Shown: piece after piece, positions 25,042 through 34,420 of the stretch
Position numbering within the stretch: position 1 is the first letter of the stretch
Layout of the letters: the number at the start of each line of letters is the position of its first letter
DNA from: JALCLA01 sp965653565
GTDB taxonomy: Bacteria; Pseudomonadota; Gammaproteobacteria; Xanthomonadales; Xanthomonadaceae
Length of the DNA stretch: 64,000 nt
NCBI GenBank assembly: GCA_965653565.1
Contig: CBFHAI010000015.1
Coordinates: 29,086-93,085, forward strand
Reading direction: 5' to 3'
Notes under the pieces: model-generated
Databases searched by the model: none
What the model saw: only the letters and a program-made list of their open reading frames with translations
What the model was told of the DNA's origin: nothing
Made by a program: the position numbers and the translations under genes

Positions 25042-27453
25042 ATGTTATTGCAATCCACTCTTTGGCGCCTGGCGTGGCGCGGTCTGTGGCGTCATCGCCG
25101 CGCCAATGCGGCGATGGTCGCGATGCTCGCATTGCTCGCCGGTGTGGCGCTGGCGGTAGTGTCGCTCGGTCACAACCTGCTGCTGTCGCCGTGGACGTAC
25201 GACACCGATCGGCTCGGCGTGTTGCGCCATGGCATCGCCGGTTCGTCGCAGGAAAGTTATGGCTTTGCGCCGGATGAGTTCCGCGCGCTGGCTGCGTCCG
25301 GCGTGTTCGAGCATCTGAGCGCGGGTCAGGGCCAGGCCGTGGCGTTCGGCGACGGCAGCGGTGCGGCGCGGTCGATGACGATGGTGCGCACCTCGGCGAA
25401 AGCGCTCGATGTGACCGACGCCCGGCCCTTGCTCGGACGCTTCGTCGAGACGGCGGACATCGGCGCTGCGCGGGTCGCGATCTCGCACGAAACCTGGCAG
25501 GCGGACTTCGGCGGGCGCAGCGACGTACTCGGCCAGACCGTCCTGCTCGACGGCGAGGCATTCGAAATCATCGGCGTGATGCCGCCGCGTTTCCATTTTC
25601 TCGGCGGCGATTTCTGGACCGCGCATCGCCTCGATCCGGCGATCGACACGGCCACCGATGCGCGCTTCGTACTGAACTTCAAACTGCACCCGGGCACGAC
25701 CATCGAAGACGCGCGCCAGCGACTCGCGGCCGCCGTCGCCACGTTCCCGCGGCGCACCGATGCCACGCGCTATCCACGCGGCTGGCGCATCGAGCCGTTG
25801 CGTGTGATCGATGCGGTCACCGGTCCGCAGCGGCCTGCCATGATTCTCGTCGCCGCCGGTGCACTGGCCTTGTTGCTGCTGGGCGTCTTGAACGTCGCCG
25901 CGTTGCTCGTGGCACGCCAGATCGCCGATGCCGGCCAGGTGGCGACGCGATTGGCACTCGGTGAAACGCGCACGCGCAGCGTGGCGGTGGCGTTCGCCGA
26001 ATCGTTGCTGCTCGCGTCATTGGCGCTGGTCTGCGCGCTCGGCATCGGCCGATTGTTGTTCGATCAGTTCGTCGGCCTGATCGCGCTGGAGTGGGTGCCG
26101 CGCGAACTGGAGGGCCACTTCACCTACGCGACGCCGGCCTTGTGGACGCTGCCGCTGGCCGCACTCGTCATTGCATCGATGCTCACTGCGCTGCGCCTGC
26201 CCGGATTGCTGCGCATCGATGCGCACGCCAGCATCGCCGGTTCGGCGCGCAGCGGCGGACGTCAGCGCGATATCTCGGCCGGCCGCTGGCTTTCCGGATT
26301 GCAGATCGCAATCGCCACGGCGATCCTCGTATCGAGCTTTGCGATCGGCGCCGGCGCCGAGGCTTTGGCGGAGCGCGATCTCGGCTACGACACCGCCTCG
26401 ACGCAACACGCCACGCTGATTTTTCCGCGCCAGCGCTACACCGACGCGGCGCAACGCATCGCGGCACTCGACCGGCTCGACGCCGCCCTGCGCAACGGCG
26501 GCGCCACGGCCGTCGGCTTCACCGATTCGGCGCCGCTGCAGCGCTACACACGCAGCGGCAACATCACCGCATGGAGCGGCCCGCGCCTGGACGAACCGCG
26601 CGCCGTCGACTATCACGCCGCACACGGCGATCTCGGCGCCGCGCTCGGCCTGCGGCTGCGCGAAGGCCGCCTGCTCGACGCGCGCGATCGCGCCGACGGC
26701 GAGCCGGTGGTGGTGATCACGCGGTCACTGGCGGAAGCCATCGCGCCCGGTGGCAGCGCGCTCGATGCGCAAGTGACGGTCGCGAGCGGCAACGACACGC
26801 CGGTATCGCGCCGCGTCGTCGGCGTGGTCGACGATGTGCGCCACGAAAGCCCGCTGGCAACGTCGCGTCCGACGCTGTACGTGCCGTACGCGCAGGACAC
26901 CGTGGCGGCCGGTGCGGGCGGACAGGTGGCCGCAATCACGCGCTTCACGGGAAATTCGGATCGTGCGCGTTTCGACGCCGCCCTCGGCGCGGTCGACCCG
27001 TGGATCGCGGTGCGCGATTTCGTCGCGATGCAGGATCGCGCCTCGCGCGCGGTGGCGGGCGTGACGCTGGCGCGGCAGTTGTTCACCGGTTTCTCCTTGC
27101 TCGGTGTGCTGCTCGCGACACTCGGTATCGCGGCGGTGGCCGCGCTCGGCGTCGCGCGGCGGCGGCACGAATTGGCGGTGCGCAGCGCCATCGGTGCGAC
27201 GCCGCGGCGGCTACTGTCGGATGTGATCGGCAGCAGCGCGCGGATTGCGTTGCCGGCCAGCGCGGCGGGCGCAGGCCTGGCCTGGCTGCTGGTCGCCGCG
27301 CTGCAGGCCGCGTTGCAGGACAGCGCTTCGATGCGCATCGAACACCTGATCCTCGGCCCCGTCTTGCTGCTCGTTTGCGCCTTGCTGGCGACGCTGCTGC
27401 CTGCCCGACAGGCCACGCGCATCGAGCCGCAGATCCTGTTGCGAGGCGCGTGA
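25042..27453 (+). CDS. ADOP-type FtsX/MacB permease
   Basis: An 803-residue permease of the ABC-type 'acidobacterial duplicated orphan permease' layout. It has two MacB-like periplasmic domains and two FtsX-type three-helix groups, with membrane segments near the N-terminus, at about 275-405, about 420-440, and in the last 130 residues (FTGFSLLGVLLATLGIAAVA; IGATPRRLLSDVIGSSARIA). The end LPARQATRIEPQILLRG is the usual FtsX terminus. The ATG at 25042 is preferred over the upstream TTG. No ATPase gene is adjacent, as expected for these orphans. Members are predicted to export or move lipids, peptides or antibiotics using a distant MacB-like ATPase. Confidence 0.85.
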   Translation: MLLQSTLWRLAWRGLWRHRRANAAMVAMLALLAGVALAVVSLGHNLLLSPWTYDTDRLGVLRHGIAGSSQESYGFAPDEFRALAASGVFEHLSAGQGQAVAFGDGSGAARSMTMVRTSAKALDVTDARPLLGRFVETADIGAARVAISHETWQADFGGRSDVLGQTVLLDGEAFEIIGVMPPRFHFLGGDFWTAHRLDPAIDTATDARFVLNFKLHPGTTIEDARQRLAAAVATFPRRTDATRYPRGWRIEPLRVIDAVTGPQRPAMILVAAGALALLLLGVLNVAALLVARQIADAGQVATRLALGETRTRSVAVAFAESLLLASLALVCALGIGRLLFDQFVGLIALEWVPRELEGHFTYATPALWTLPLAALVIASMLTALRLPGLLRIDAHASIAGSARSGGRQRDISAGRWLSGLQIAIATAILVSSFAIGAGAEALAERDLGYDTASTQHATLIFPRQRYTDAAQRIAALDRLDAALRNGGATAVGFTDSAPLQRYTRSGNITAWSGPRLDEPRAVDYHAAHGDLGAALGLRLREGRLLDARDRADGEPVVVITRSLAEAIAPGGSALDAQVTVASGNDTPVSRRVVGVVDDVRHESPLATSRPTLYVPYAQDTVAAGAGGQVAAITRFTGNSDRARFDAALGAVDPWIAVRDFVAMQDRASRAVAGVTLARQLFTGFSLLGVLLATLGIAAVAALGVARRRHELAVRSAIGATPRRLLSDVIGSSARIALPASAAGAGLAWLLVAALQAALQDSASMRIEHLILGPVLLLVCALLATLLPARQATRIEPQILLRGA

Positions 27454-27533
27454 CCGGGCCGGGGCAAATCGCTGTTTTTTCGACGGCTACAGATAAAAAT
27501 GATCCCTGAGCCTATCGCCCACCGTAAGGAGAC

Positions 27534-28964
27534 ATGTCCTCAAAGAATCTCCTGCCCATGTCTTTCGCCGCGCGCTCGCCGATCTTCGCTCGCCACCTCA
27601 CCGCCGTGTCGCTGACCCTTGCGGCCGGCGCGGCGGCGGCATCCGGCTTTCCCGATCCGTCGTTCGGCGAAGGCGGCGTTTACGTTTCGCCGCTGAGCGG
27701 CAACCACGGCGCCAGCGATGGTTTGATCGACGCGAACGGCCGCTACGTCGCGCTCGGTTCGCGCGTCGCGGTGGCCCAAAACGGGTCGGTCATCTTCCGC
27801 ATCGGCGGCACCGGCCAACCCGATCCGTCATTCAACGGCACCGGCGATGTGCATCTGGTGGCGCCGGCCGGTTACGAGGCGCTGGCGCTCAACAACATCG
27901 CGCAGCAGGGCGACGGCAAACTGGTCGTCGCCGGTCGCGTCGGGCCCAATTTCGGCAATGGCATCGATGCGGTGCCCTACGTGTGCCGCCTGCTGGAGAA
28001 CGGCAGCCTGGACCCGGATTTCGGCGACGGCGGCTGCACGCTGCAGCGTTACCAGGCGAACGCCACCGAGGAAACCGTCGTCGATCTCGCCTTGCAGACC
28101 GACGGGCGCATCGTGCTGCTCGGGACGAGCACGGTCGGCGGTTCGAACAATCCGGCGCTGTTGCGCCTGAATGCCGACGGCAGCCGCGACCTTTGCTTCG
28201 GCGACCTCACCTGCACGACCGGCGGATCGGTCTACAACCCGGTCGGCGGCGACGATGTCATCGTGTTGAACGCGCTCGACATCGCGCCGAACGGCAATCT
28301 CGTTCTCGCCGGTTCCGCCTTCGGCGCGCAGACCATCGACATGGTGGCGATGCGATTGTTGCCGACCGGTGCCGTCGATATCGCGTTCGGCAATCTGGGC
28401 ACGCGCACGATGGCGTTCGATCTGGGCGGCGGCAATCTGGATATCGCCAACGATGTGATCGTGCTCGACGATCTGTCGATCGTGCTGGCGGGCAGTGCCG
28501 GCGTCCAGGGCACGGACAAAGTCGTCGCCGTCGCGAAACTCACGCCGCTCGGCGCACCCGACAATTTCTTCGGCGAAACCGGTACCGGCCGCAGCTGGAC
28601 GGCCTACACCGACGTATCGCTGAGCAGCGTCGGCACGGCGGTAACGCTGCAGGACGACGGCAAGATCGTGGTCGGCGGCACGAGCTTCCTCGGCCTCGAT
28701 TTCACCGACGCCGATTTCGCTGCATGGCGCTTGCACGACGACGGATTCACCGACACCAGCTTCGGCTTCGACGGACGCCTCACGATCAATACCGGCGCCG
28801 ACCCGGAAATCAAGCACGAAGTGCGCGCGATCGATGCGGACGCCAACCACATCGTGCTGTTCGGCTACCGCCGCCTGTTCAACCAGGCCAATCCGAAAGC
28901 AGCCTTCGTGCGGCTCGATCGGGATGGCGTGTTCGCGGACGGTTTCGAAGCCGTCAACGACTGA
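27534..28964 (+). CDS. Delta-60 repeat secreted protein with GFE tail
   Basis: A 476-residue exported protein. The signal sequence ends near AAAAS. The body holds repeated units such as PDPSFGEGGV, PDPSFNGTGDV, LDPDFGDGGC and DTSFGFDGRL, separated by QxDGKxVVxG-like strands. These are delta-60 repeats, which build beta-propellers. The C-terminus is GVFADGFEAVND, a tail shared with four other exported proteins in this window. AAGGAG precedes the ATG; a second start eight codons on is possible. The family is of unknown function. Paralogues are at 41627 and 49208. Confidence 0.85.
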   Translation: MSSKNLLPMSFAARSPIFARHLTAVSLTLAAGAAAASGFPDPSFGEGGVYVSPLSGNHGASDGLIDANGRYVALGSRVAVAQNGSVIFRIGGTGQPDPSFNGTGDVHLVAPAGYEALALNNIAQQGDGKLVVAGRVGPNFGNGIDAVPYVCRLLENGSLDPDFGDGGCTLQRYQANATEETVVDLALQTDGRIVLLGTSTVGGSNNPALLRLNADGSRDLCFGDLTCTTGGSVYNPVGGDDVIVLNALDIAPNGNLVLAGSAFGAQTIDMVAMRLLPTGAVDIAFGNLGTRTMAFDLGGGNLDIANDVIVLDDLSIVLAGSAGVQGTDKVVAVAKLTPLGAPDNFFGETGTGRSWTAYTDVSLSSVGTAVTLQDDGKIVVGGTSFLGLDFTDADFAAWRLHDDGFTDTSFGFDGRLTINTGADPEIKHEVRAIDADANHIVLFGYRRLFNQANPKAAFVRLDRDGVFADGFEAVND

Positions 28965-29101
28965 GGCGTCGCACGGCCGGGGGCTGACGATCACCGGTTG
29001 GCAGCCGGTGCCCGCGCACCGCAGAATAAGGCACCGCGTCCCCGGAACCGTGCCATGCCTCGTGTCGACATCAGCGACCGCCACCGCCCGCGGAGCACGC
29101 G

Positions 29102-29389
29102 ATGAACGCGCCGTCGCCGGAAAGCGGCTGGTCCTTCGGCAAAGTCCTGGCGATGGCCGTCGCGCTGGTCAGCATGGTCGGATTCGGCGTGTGCGCGCTG
29201 TGCGGCGTGGCCTTGACGATCGAGGAGCTGGGTAGCTCGCATCGCGCGCAGTTATGGCAAATCGCGCTGCCCCTTTCCGCCATCGGCGGCGCCAGCGCCC
29301 TGGCACTTTTCTTCGTCGTGCGCGCGATCGTGCGTTCGACGCGCCGCCGAGCGGCGGACAGCGATTCCACGCCGCCAACGAACCCGTGA
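29102..29389 (+). CDS. Small two-helix membrane protein
   Basis: A 95-residue protein with two transmembrane helices (about 15-40 and 52-72) and a basic then Ser/Pro-rich cytoplasmic tail (RSTRRRAADSDSTPPTNP). Its stop overlaps the GTG start of the Lgt-like gene (GTGA), so it is the first gene of a coupled three-gene operon with a radical SAM enzyme. I do not recognise the family. It may be an anchor or accessory of the lipid-related pair. Confidence 0.7.
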   Translation: MNAPSPESGWSFGKVLAMAVALVSMVGFGVCALCGVALTIEELGSSHRAQLWQIALPLSAIGGASALALFFVVRAIVRSTRRRAADSDSTPPTNP

Positions 29390-30117
29390 CGCCAGCGTCG
29401 CTGGCCGCGCTGCACGCGGCGTTCGAGTGGCTGGCGATCTTCGTCGGCGCGCGGCTGTATCTGCGTTCCGGCAACACCACGCTCAAGGCACTCGGCGAGA
29501 CGCGACGCTTCGCCGTGGTGTTCGGTTGCATCGCCGGCGCGGCGATCGGCAATAAGCTCGTGCATTGGATCCATCGTGCCGACCAGTGGCCGCTGCTGCG
29601 CGAAACTCCGTGGCTGATGTTGCAGGGTCAGTCCATCGTCGGCGGCCTGCTCGGCGGATTGATCGGAGTCGAAATCGCCAAGCAAGCGGCCGGTGTGCGC
29701 GAATCGACCGGCGATCGATTCGTCGTTCCCATTCTCGTCGGCCTCGCGATCGGCCGCATCGGTTGCTTCATCGCCGGATTGCTCGACGATACCTACGGCA
29801 ACCCGACCGCGCTGCCGTGGGGCGTCGATTTCGGCGACGGCGTGCCGCGTCATCCCACGCAGCTCTACGACATCGCGTATGCATTCGCCGCACTGGCGTT
29901 GCTGCGCGCCTACCGCCCGACGCTCGCGCGCGTGCCGGGCCTCGCCTTCAAGCTGATGCTCACCAGCTATCTCGCTTGGCGCTTCGTCATCGACGCGCTC
30001 AAGCCGGTACCGTTCGAATTTCCGGGCGGATTGAGCGGCATCCAGCTCGTCTGCCTGCTCGCCCTCCCCGTCTATCTGCCGTTCGTGGCCCGCTCCTTTC
30101 GCCGGATGCCCGCATGA
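29386..30117 (+). CDS. Lgt-like membrane protein (divergent prolipoprotein diacylglyceryl transferase family)
   Basis: A 243-residue polytopic protein of the Lgt family. It retains GRIGCFIAGLLDDTYG (Lgt signature GRxGNFxNxE), RHPTQLYDI (Lgt RHPSQLYE) and a late helix Arg (YLAWRFVID). Key changes are seen: the Lgt motif FHGGLIG reads IVGGLLGGLIG, so the catalytic His is Val85, and the signature Asn/Glu residues are Cys/Ala/Leu. A canonical role in lipoprotein maturation is therefore unlikely. It overlaps its neighbours by four bases on both sides (GTGA, ATGA). Lgt handles phosphatidylglycerol, so this paralogue may bind or remodel phospholipid for the radical SAM partner. Confidence 0.78.
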   Translation: MTPASLAALHAAFEWLAIFVGARLYLRSGNTTLKALGETRRFAVVFGCIAGAAIGNKLVHWIHRADQWPLLRETPWLMLQGQSIVGGLLGGLIGVEIAKQAAGVRESTGDRFVVPILVGLAIGRIGCFIAGLLDDTYGNPTALPWGVDFGDGVPRHPTQLYDIAYAFAALALLRAYRPTLARVPGLAFKLMLTSYLAWRFVIDALKPVPFEFPGGLSGIQLVCLLALPVYLPFVARSFRRMPA

Positions 30118-31553
30118 CCCGCAAGAATCGTCCCTATCTTTTCTACGACACCACCAGCGGCGTGTGCACGACCTGCCTGCGCGTGGTGGAAGCCAAGATC
30201 CTGTTCAAGGACGGCCGGGTCTTCATGGACAAATGGTGCCCGGCGCATGGCACCGAACGCGTGCTGGTGTCGGACGACGAGGCGTATTACCGGCTCGGCC
30301 GCGAGGTCTATCTCAAACCGCCGGAAATGCCGCAGCGCTTCAACACGAAGATGGAATTCGGCTGTCCGTACGATTGCGGTTTGTGTCCGGATCATATGCA
30401 GCATTCGTGTCTGACGCTGGTCGAAATCACCGATCACTGCAACCTGCGCTGCCCGGTCTGTTTCGCCGAATCGGGGCCCGAACGGTTGACGCATCGGCCG
30501 CTGTCAGCGGTACTGGCGATGCTCGACGCCGTGGTCGCCAACGAAGGCGAGCCCGATGTGGTGCAACTCTCCGGCGGCGAGCCGACGTTGCACCCAGATT
30601 TTTTCGCCATCCTCGACGCCGCGCGCGCACGGCCGATCAAGCATCTGATGGTCAACACCAACGGCATCCGCATCGCGCAGGATGCCGCCTTCGCCGAACG
30701 TCTCGCGCAGTATCGGCAGGGGTTCGAGGTCTATCTGCAATTCGATTCGTTCGAAGCGGCGGCACTCAAGCAGTTGCGCGGCGCCGACACGCGCCGCATC
30801 CACGAACAGGCGCTGGCGCGGCTCAACGAACTCGATATTTCTACCACGCTCGTCGTCACGCTGAAGAAAGGCGTCAACGATCACGAGATCGGCCGCATCA
30901 TCGATTTCGCGCTGAGCCAGCCTTGCGTGCGCGGCGTGACACTGCAACCGATCCAGGATGCCGGCCGCGTGCAGCAATACGACGCCGCGACCAACCGCCT
31001 CACCGTCAGCGAAATCCGCCGCCGCATCGCCGAACAGACCACGGCGTTCACTGCCGCCGACATCATTCCGGTGCCGTGCAATCCCGACACGCTCGCGATG
31101 GGCTACGCGCTCAAGACCGGCAACGGCGGCGCGCTGCCGTTGACGCGGCTGGTCGATCCGGGCGTGCTGCTGCAAGGCGAAAGCAACACCATCACCTTCG
31201 AGCACGATCCCGAACTGAAAGCGCGCATTTTCGAGCTGTTCGCCACCAATCACTCGCCGCAAGACCAGGCCGGCAAGCTGTCGGAATTGCTGTGCTGCCT
31301 GCCGCGGATCGAAACACCGACCGGGCTGGGCTATCGCGATATTTTCCGCGTGCTGATCGTGCAGTTCATGGATGCGCTCAGCCTCGACATCCGCTCGCTG
31401 AAGAAATCCTGCATCCACATCGCGCAACCCGACGGCAGGCTGATCCCGTTCGAATCGTTCAATCTCTTTTACCGCGACGACAAGGCCAGGACGCTGCAGA
31501 TGCTGCGCGAGGAAGTGGCGCAGAACACCAGGCGGCGGTTGCAGCCGGCCTGA
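30114..31553 (+). CDS. Tes/MJ0619-like radical SAM enzyme, putative lipid-tail modifying
   Basis: A 479-residue radical SAM protein. The SAM cluster motif is C109-x3-C113-x2-C116 in TDHCNLRCPVCFAESG, followed by QLSGGEPTLHPDFF. The N-terminus has C18-x2-C21 and WC42PAH, a rubredoxin-like set, then C84-x3-C88-x2-C91 and C99 (CPYDCGLCPDHMQHSC) for an extra cluster. This layout is that of the tetraether lipid synthase (Tes)/MJ0619 family, which couples lipid alkyl chains in archaea. Bacterial homologues are mostly uncharacterised. Late motifs LCCLPRI and KKSCIH are also family-like. Coupling to an Lgt-like protein supports a phospholipid substrate. The exact reaction (C-C bond, methyl or other) is inference. 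Confidence 0.82.
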   Translation: MTRKNRPYLFYDTTSGVCTTCLRVVEAKILFKDGRVFMDKWCPAHGTERVLVSDDEAYYRLGREVYLKPPEMPQRFNTKMEFGCPYDCGLCPDHMQHSCLTLVEITDHCNLRCPVCFAESGPERLTHRPLSAVLAMLDAVVANEGEPDVVQLSGGEPTLHPDFFAILDAARARPIKHLMVNTNGIRIAQDAAFAERLAQYRQGFEVYLQFDSFEAAALKQLRGADTRRIHEQALARLNELDISTTLVVTLKKGVNDHEIGRIIDFALSQPCVRGVTLQPIQDAGRVQQYDAATNRLTVSEIRRRIAEQTTAFTAADIIPVPCNPDTLAMGYALKTGNGGALPLTRLVDPGVLLQGESNTITFEHDPELKARIFELFATNHSPQDQAGKLSELLCCLPRIETPTGLGYRDIFRVLIVQFMDALSLDIRSLKKSCIHIAQPDGRLIPFESFNLFYRDDKARTLQMLREEVAQNTRRRLQPA

Positions 31554-31704
31554 TCCGCGCCGGTGTCTTGGCGCGGCAATCTGGCTGCAGGATCATTCGC
31601 GCGCAGACGGCTCTATCTGGGCAATGACATTCGCACGCAGGTAGTTGGGGGACGAGGCATACCGGACCGTCCGACGCATGACTGCTTCGGAGTGACGAAG
31701 AATC

Positions 31705-33657
31705 GTGGATCGGGAACTGACAGCACTCGTGGTCGCGGCGATGTCGGACGACATTGGACGCACGGGGCCGCGGATGAGCGTCTCTGCGCCGCTCGATTCC
31801 GAGGCGACGCGCTTCGACTCAGGGCTGCGCACGCGTGACAAGTCGCCTTTGACGCGATGGGTCGGACGTTTCTTCGCAACCTGGATGCTGGTCGCCGGCG
31901 CCGCCTTCCTGCTGACGAGCCTGGCCACGATCGCGACTTTTGCCTGGCCGCAGCCGGCATTCGATCAGTACCGCCTGTATCCGCTTTATCTCGAACTGCC
32001 CTTCCCCGAAAACATCCTGCAGCGCGAGAACGGGCATCGGCCGATCGTTCCGGGACTGGTGCGCGTCGCCGAGATCCGCTGGTTCGCGGCCAATCAACAG
32101 CTGCAGATCGGCGTCGGCGTGACGGCCGCGATACTGACCGCATTGCTCGCCGCGTGGATCTGTCTGCGGGACAAGTCGCTGACGCCGACGGCGCGCGCCA
32201 CCGGCGCGGGTGCGGCGGTGATCTCGGTGTTCTGGCTCGGCAACGCCAGGATGCTGTTGCACGGCAACGAACTGGTGCATGCGTATCTGCTGACCTTGTG
32301 CGTCGTGGCGGGCACGGCTTGCGTCTGGGCCGCATCGCGCACACCCCCGATGTTCTGGATGCTGATCGCATCGTTCGCCGCCACCATCGCCACGTTCTGC
32401 TTCGGACCGGGCATCGCCTGCTTTCCCGCATTCGCGCTCGCCGCGTGGGCCGCCGGTGTACGGGCGCGGGCGTGTGCGGTGCCGGTGTTCGCGATGGTCG
32501 CGAGCCTGATTCTGTATCTGGGCGTGCTGCCCGAAGACGGCTCGGTGCGCGACTCGTTGACGCTGCGGCCCGTCGAAAATATCGCGATGGCGGCGCGCTG
32601 GATCGCGTCGCCGTGGATCAACGGCTGGCTCGGCTTCGCCGAACCGGCGTTGATCCCGCATCACGCGGACATTCTCGCCGCCGGCCGCTTTGCGTGGCTC
32701 GTTTCATCCGCCAACTGGGTGATCGCAACCACCGGCGCGCCGTGGTCGACCTGGGGCGCAGGACTGCTCGGTGCGGCGGGCTTCGCCGTACTCGGTGCGT
32801 GGTCGATCAGAGCCTGCATCAAGCGCGACGTTGACTCGCCGGCCGAGCTGCTGGGCGGCGTGCTGATGATGTTCGGCGCCGCCAGCGCGCTCATCATCAG
32901 CCTGGGCCGGCTGCCGTATCTGCAGGAAAATCCGGTGCAGATCTTCGCCGACCGCTATCTGGTGTGGCCGTGCCTGTTCTGGCTGGGCGTGCTGCTGGTG
33001 CTGCTCGCGCAACGCGGCCGGTTCGGAGCGGTGTTGCGTCGCGCATCGATCGCGGTCGCCGCCGTCTTCGTCGTCGGGCTGCTGCCGACACATCATCTCG
33101 GCGCCGGCTGGGGCGCCACCGTCTATCGCGCCAACCAGAAAACGGCCGCCGCCGCGCGCGCCGATGTGCTGTCGGCCGATGTGTTGTGGCGCGACGATCC
33201 GTCCGCCTCCTTCGAAAGCAAACTTCATTCGCTGGCGTTGTTCCGGCAGAGAACCCTGGCGATGTTCGCGCCGGCCGGCGCGACGTCGCTGGGGCAGCGT
33301 TGGCAAGGCACGTTGTCCACGTCGCCGTCGCCGCAGGTGCAAGCGATCGAACGCGTGCCGGTGCCGGATCATCGGCCCGATCGGCCGGTTGCGGCCTACT
33401 CCGGCGTGCTCTGGCCGGATACACCGGCACTGGAGTCGAACGAACTGCTGACCGTGCTCGATGACGCGGACAACATCGTCGGGTTCGGAGAACCCAGCTC
33501 CCTGGGCAGTGGCGAAAGCGCACTGCGCTGGACGATCGGCGAGATGCGCGGCTTCGACGTGTTCGTCGGTGATTTCGACGAAAGCAAAACCTATCGCCTG
33601 GCGCGCCTGGACTTCGCCGCCGCCCAGGGCGCTGTGATCGCGGTGTTGCAGCCCTGA
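31705..33657 (+). CDS. Polytopic membrane protein, unknown
   Basis: A 650-residue protein with about ten transmembrane helices between residues 55 and 465, then a soluble C-terminal domain of about 180 residues (DVLWRDDPSASFESKLHSLALF, then RVPVPDHRPDRPVAAYSGVLW). The overall plan resembles membrane glycosyltransferase-like or surface-polysaccharide proteins, but I see no DxD or other catalytic motif and do not assign a function. The GTG at 31705 is the longest start; ATG at 31774 (MSVSAPLDS) is equally plausible. It stands between the Tes-like operon and a short secreted protein. Confidence 0.65.
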   Translation: MDRELTALVVAAMSDDIGRTGPRMSVSAPLDSEATRFDSGLRTRDKSPLTRWVGRFFATWMLVAGAAFLLTSLATIATFAWPQPAFDQYRLYPLYLELPFPENILQRENGHRPIVPGLVRVAEIRWFAANQQLQIGVGVTAAILTALLAAWICLRDKSLTPTARATGAGAAVISVFWLGNARMLLHGNELVHAYLLTLCVVAGTACVWAASRTPPMFWMLIASFAATIATFCFGPGIACFPAFALAAWAAGVRARACAVPVFAMVASLILYLGVLPEDGSVRDSLTLRPVENIAMAARWIASPWINGWLGFAEPALIPHHADILAAGRFAWLVSSANWVIATTGAPWSTWGAGLLGAAGFAVLGAWSIRACIKRDVDSPAELLGGVLMMFGAASALIISLGRLPYLQENPVQIFADRYLVWPCLFWLGVLLVLLAQRGRFGAVLRRASIAVAAVFVVGLLPTHHLGAGWGATVYRANQKTAAAARADVLSADVLWRDDPSASFESKLHSLALFRQRTLAMFAPAGATSLGQRWQGTLSTSPSPQVQAIERVPVPDHRPDRPVAAYSGVLWPDTPALESNELLTVLDDADNIVGFGEPSSLGSGESALRWTIGEMRGFDVFVGDFDESKTYRLARLDFAAAQGAVIAVLQP

Positions 33658-33925
33658 TCTTCGCCGCGTGGACACCTCGCGGCGTTCGCTACCTGGCGCA
33701 ACCGTTTCAGCAACTCGCTAGCGCTCGCTGTGAGCATCGTTCGCTGTGAGCATCGCTCGCTGAGATCATCGATTGATCGCTTCGATTGCAACCGAAGGAA
33801 TTGCCCTTGGCGTCGCCAAGTAACACAAGTTGACGCGCATTCTTGTGCGCGAAATCCCACTTCCGTTTTTGCGCGCGGACTCGCAAGTTTTGTATGACTT
33901 TCAGGCTTTCACGTTCTTTCGCAAC

Positions 33926-34246
33926 TCAACGCATCGCCCTGGCCGCCTTGCGCCGCAGCGCTCCTGCACCGGGCTGCTTCGAACCGCCGGCCCTGTCATC
34001 GAGCTCGAGATTCAGCTCGAGATCGACGCCGGACAATGCCGCATTCTCCGGCGTGCGCGTATCGAAGCGCGCTGCGGGCAAGGAATTACGGCGCGCCATG
34101 TTCGACGCGTCCGCAGCCGCATCGGCGGCCGCCGACGCGGCATTGTTGGAAGCCGGCGCGGCATCGCGCTGCTCGGCCTGCGCCATCGCCGCGCCTGCCA
34201 CGACCGCCAGCAGCAGCAACGAATTCAGCAGGCCGATCGACTTCAT
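33926..34246 (-). CDS. Small secreted protein, unknown
   Basis: A 106-residue protein with a clear signal peptide (MKSIGLLNSLLLLAVVAGAAMAQ, cleavage before AEQRD). The mature part is Ala-rich and low-complexity (AASAAADAAADAS), then charged (LELNLELDDR). GAGAG precedes the ATG. It is divergent from the GST operon. No family recognised. Confidence 0.6.
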   Translation of the reverse strand: MKSIGLLNSLLLLAVVAGAAMAQAEQRDAAPASNNAASAAADAAADASNMARRNSLPAARFDTRTPENAALSGVDLELNLELDDRAGGSKQPGAGALRRKAARAMR

Positions 34247-34380
34247 TCGACTTCTCTCGGACGCGCGGAGATTCCGCGGGGCTCGTCGCGGCCTGCAACC
34301 GGCGTGCCACGGGCAGCGACCGCGTTCGCTTCAGCGGCCGCGGCCAGTCTCGCGCTCACGGCTTTACAGTTGCGCTGCCG

Positions 34381-34416
34381 CTTCCTAAGCTTTACCCATT
34401 GGTAAAGTTTAGGAAG
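34381..34416 (+). promoter_or_regulatory. Operator-like inverted repeat over the GST ribosome binding site
   Basis: Arms CTTCCTAAGCTTTACC and GGTAAAGTTTAGGAAG, 16 bases each with one mismatch and a four-base centre. The right arm contains the AGGAAG ribosome site of the gene starting at 34421. It is a likely site for the ArsR-type repressor encoded in the same operon, or an RNA hairpin masking translation. Confidence 0.6.
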
Positions 34417-34420
34417 CGCG

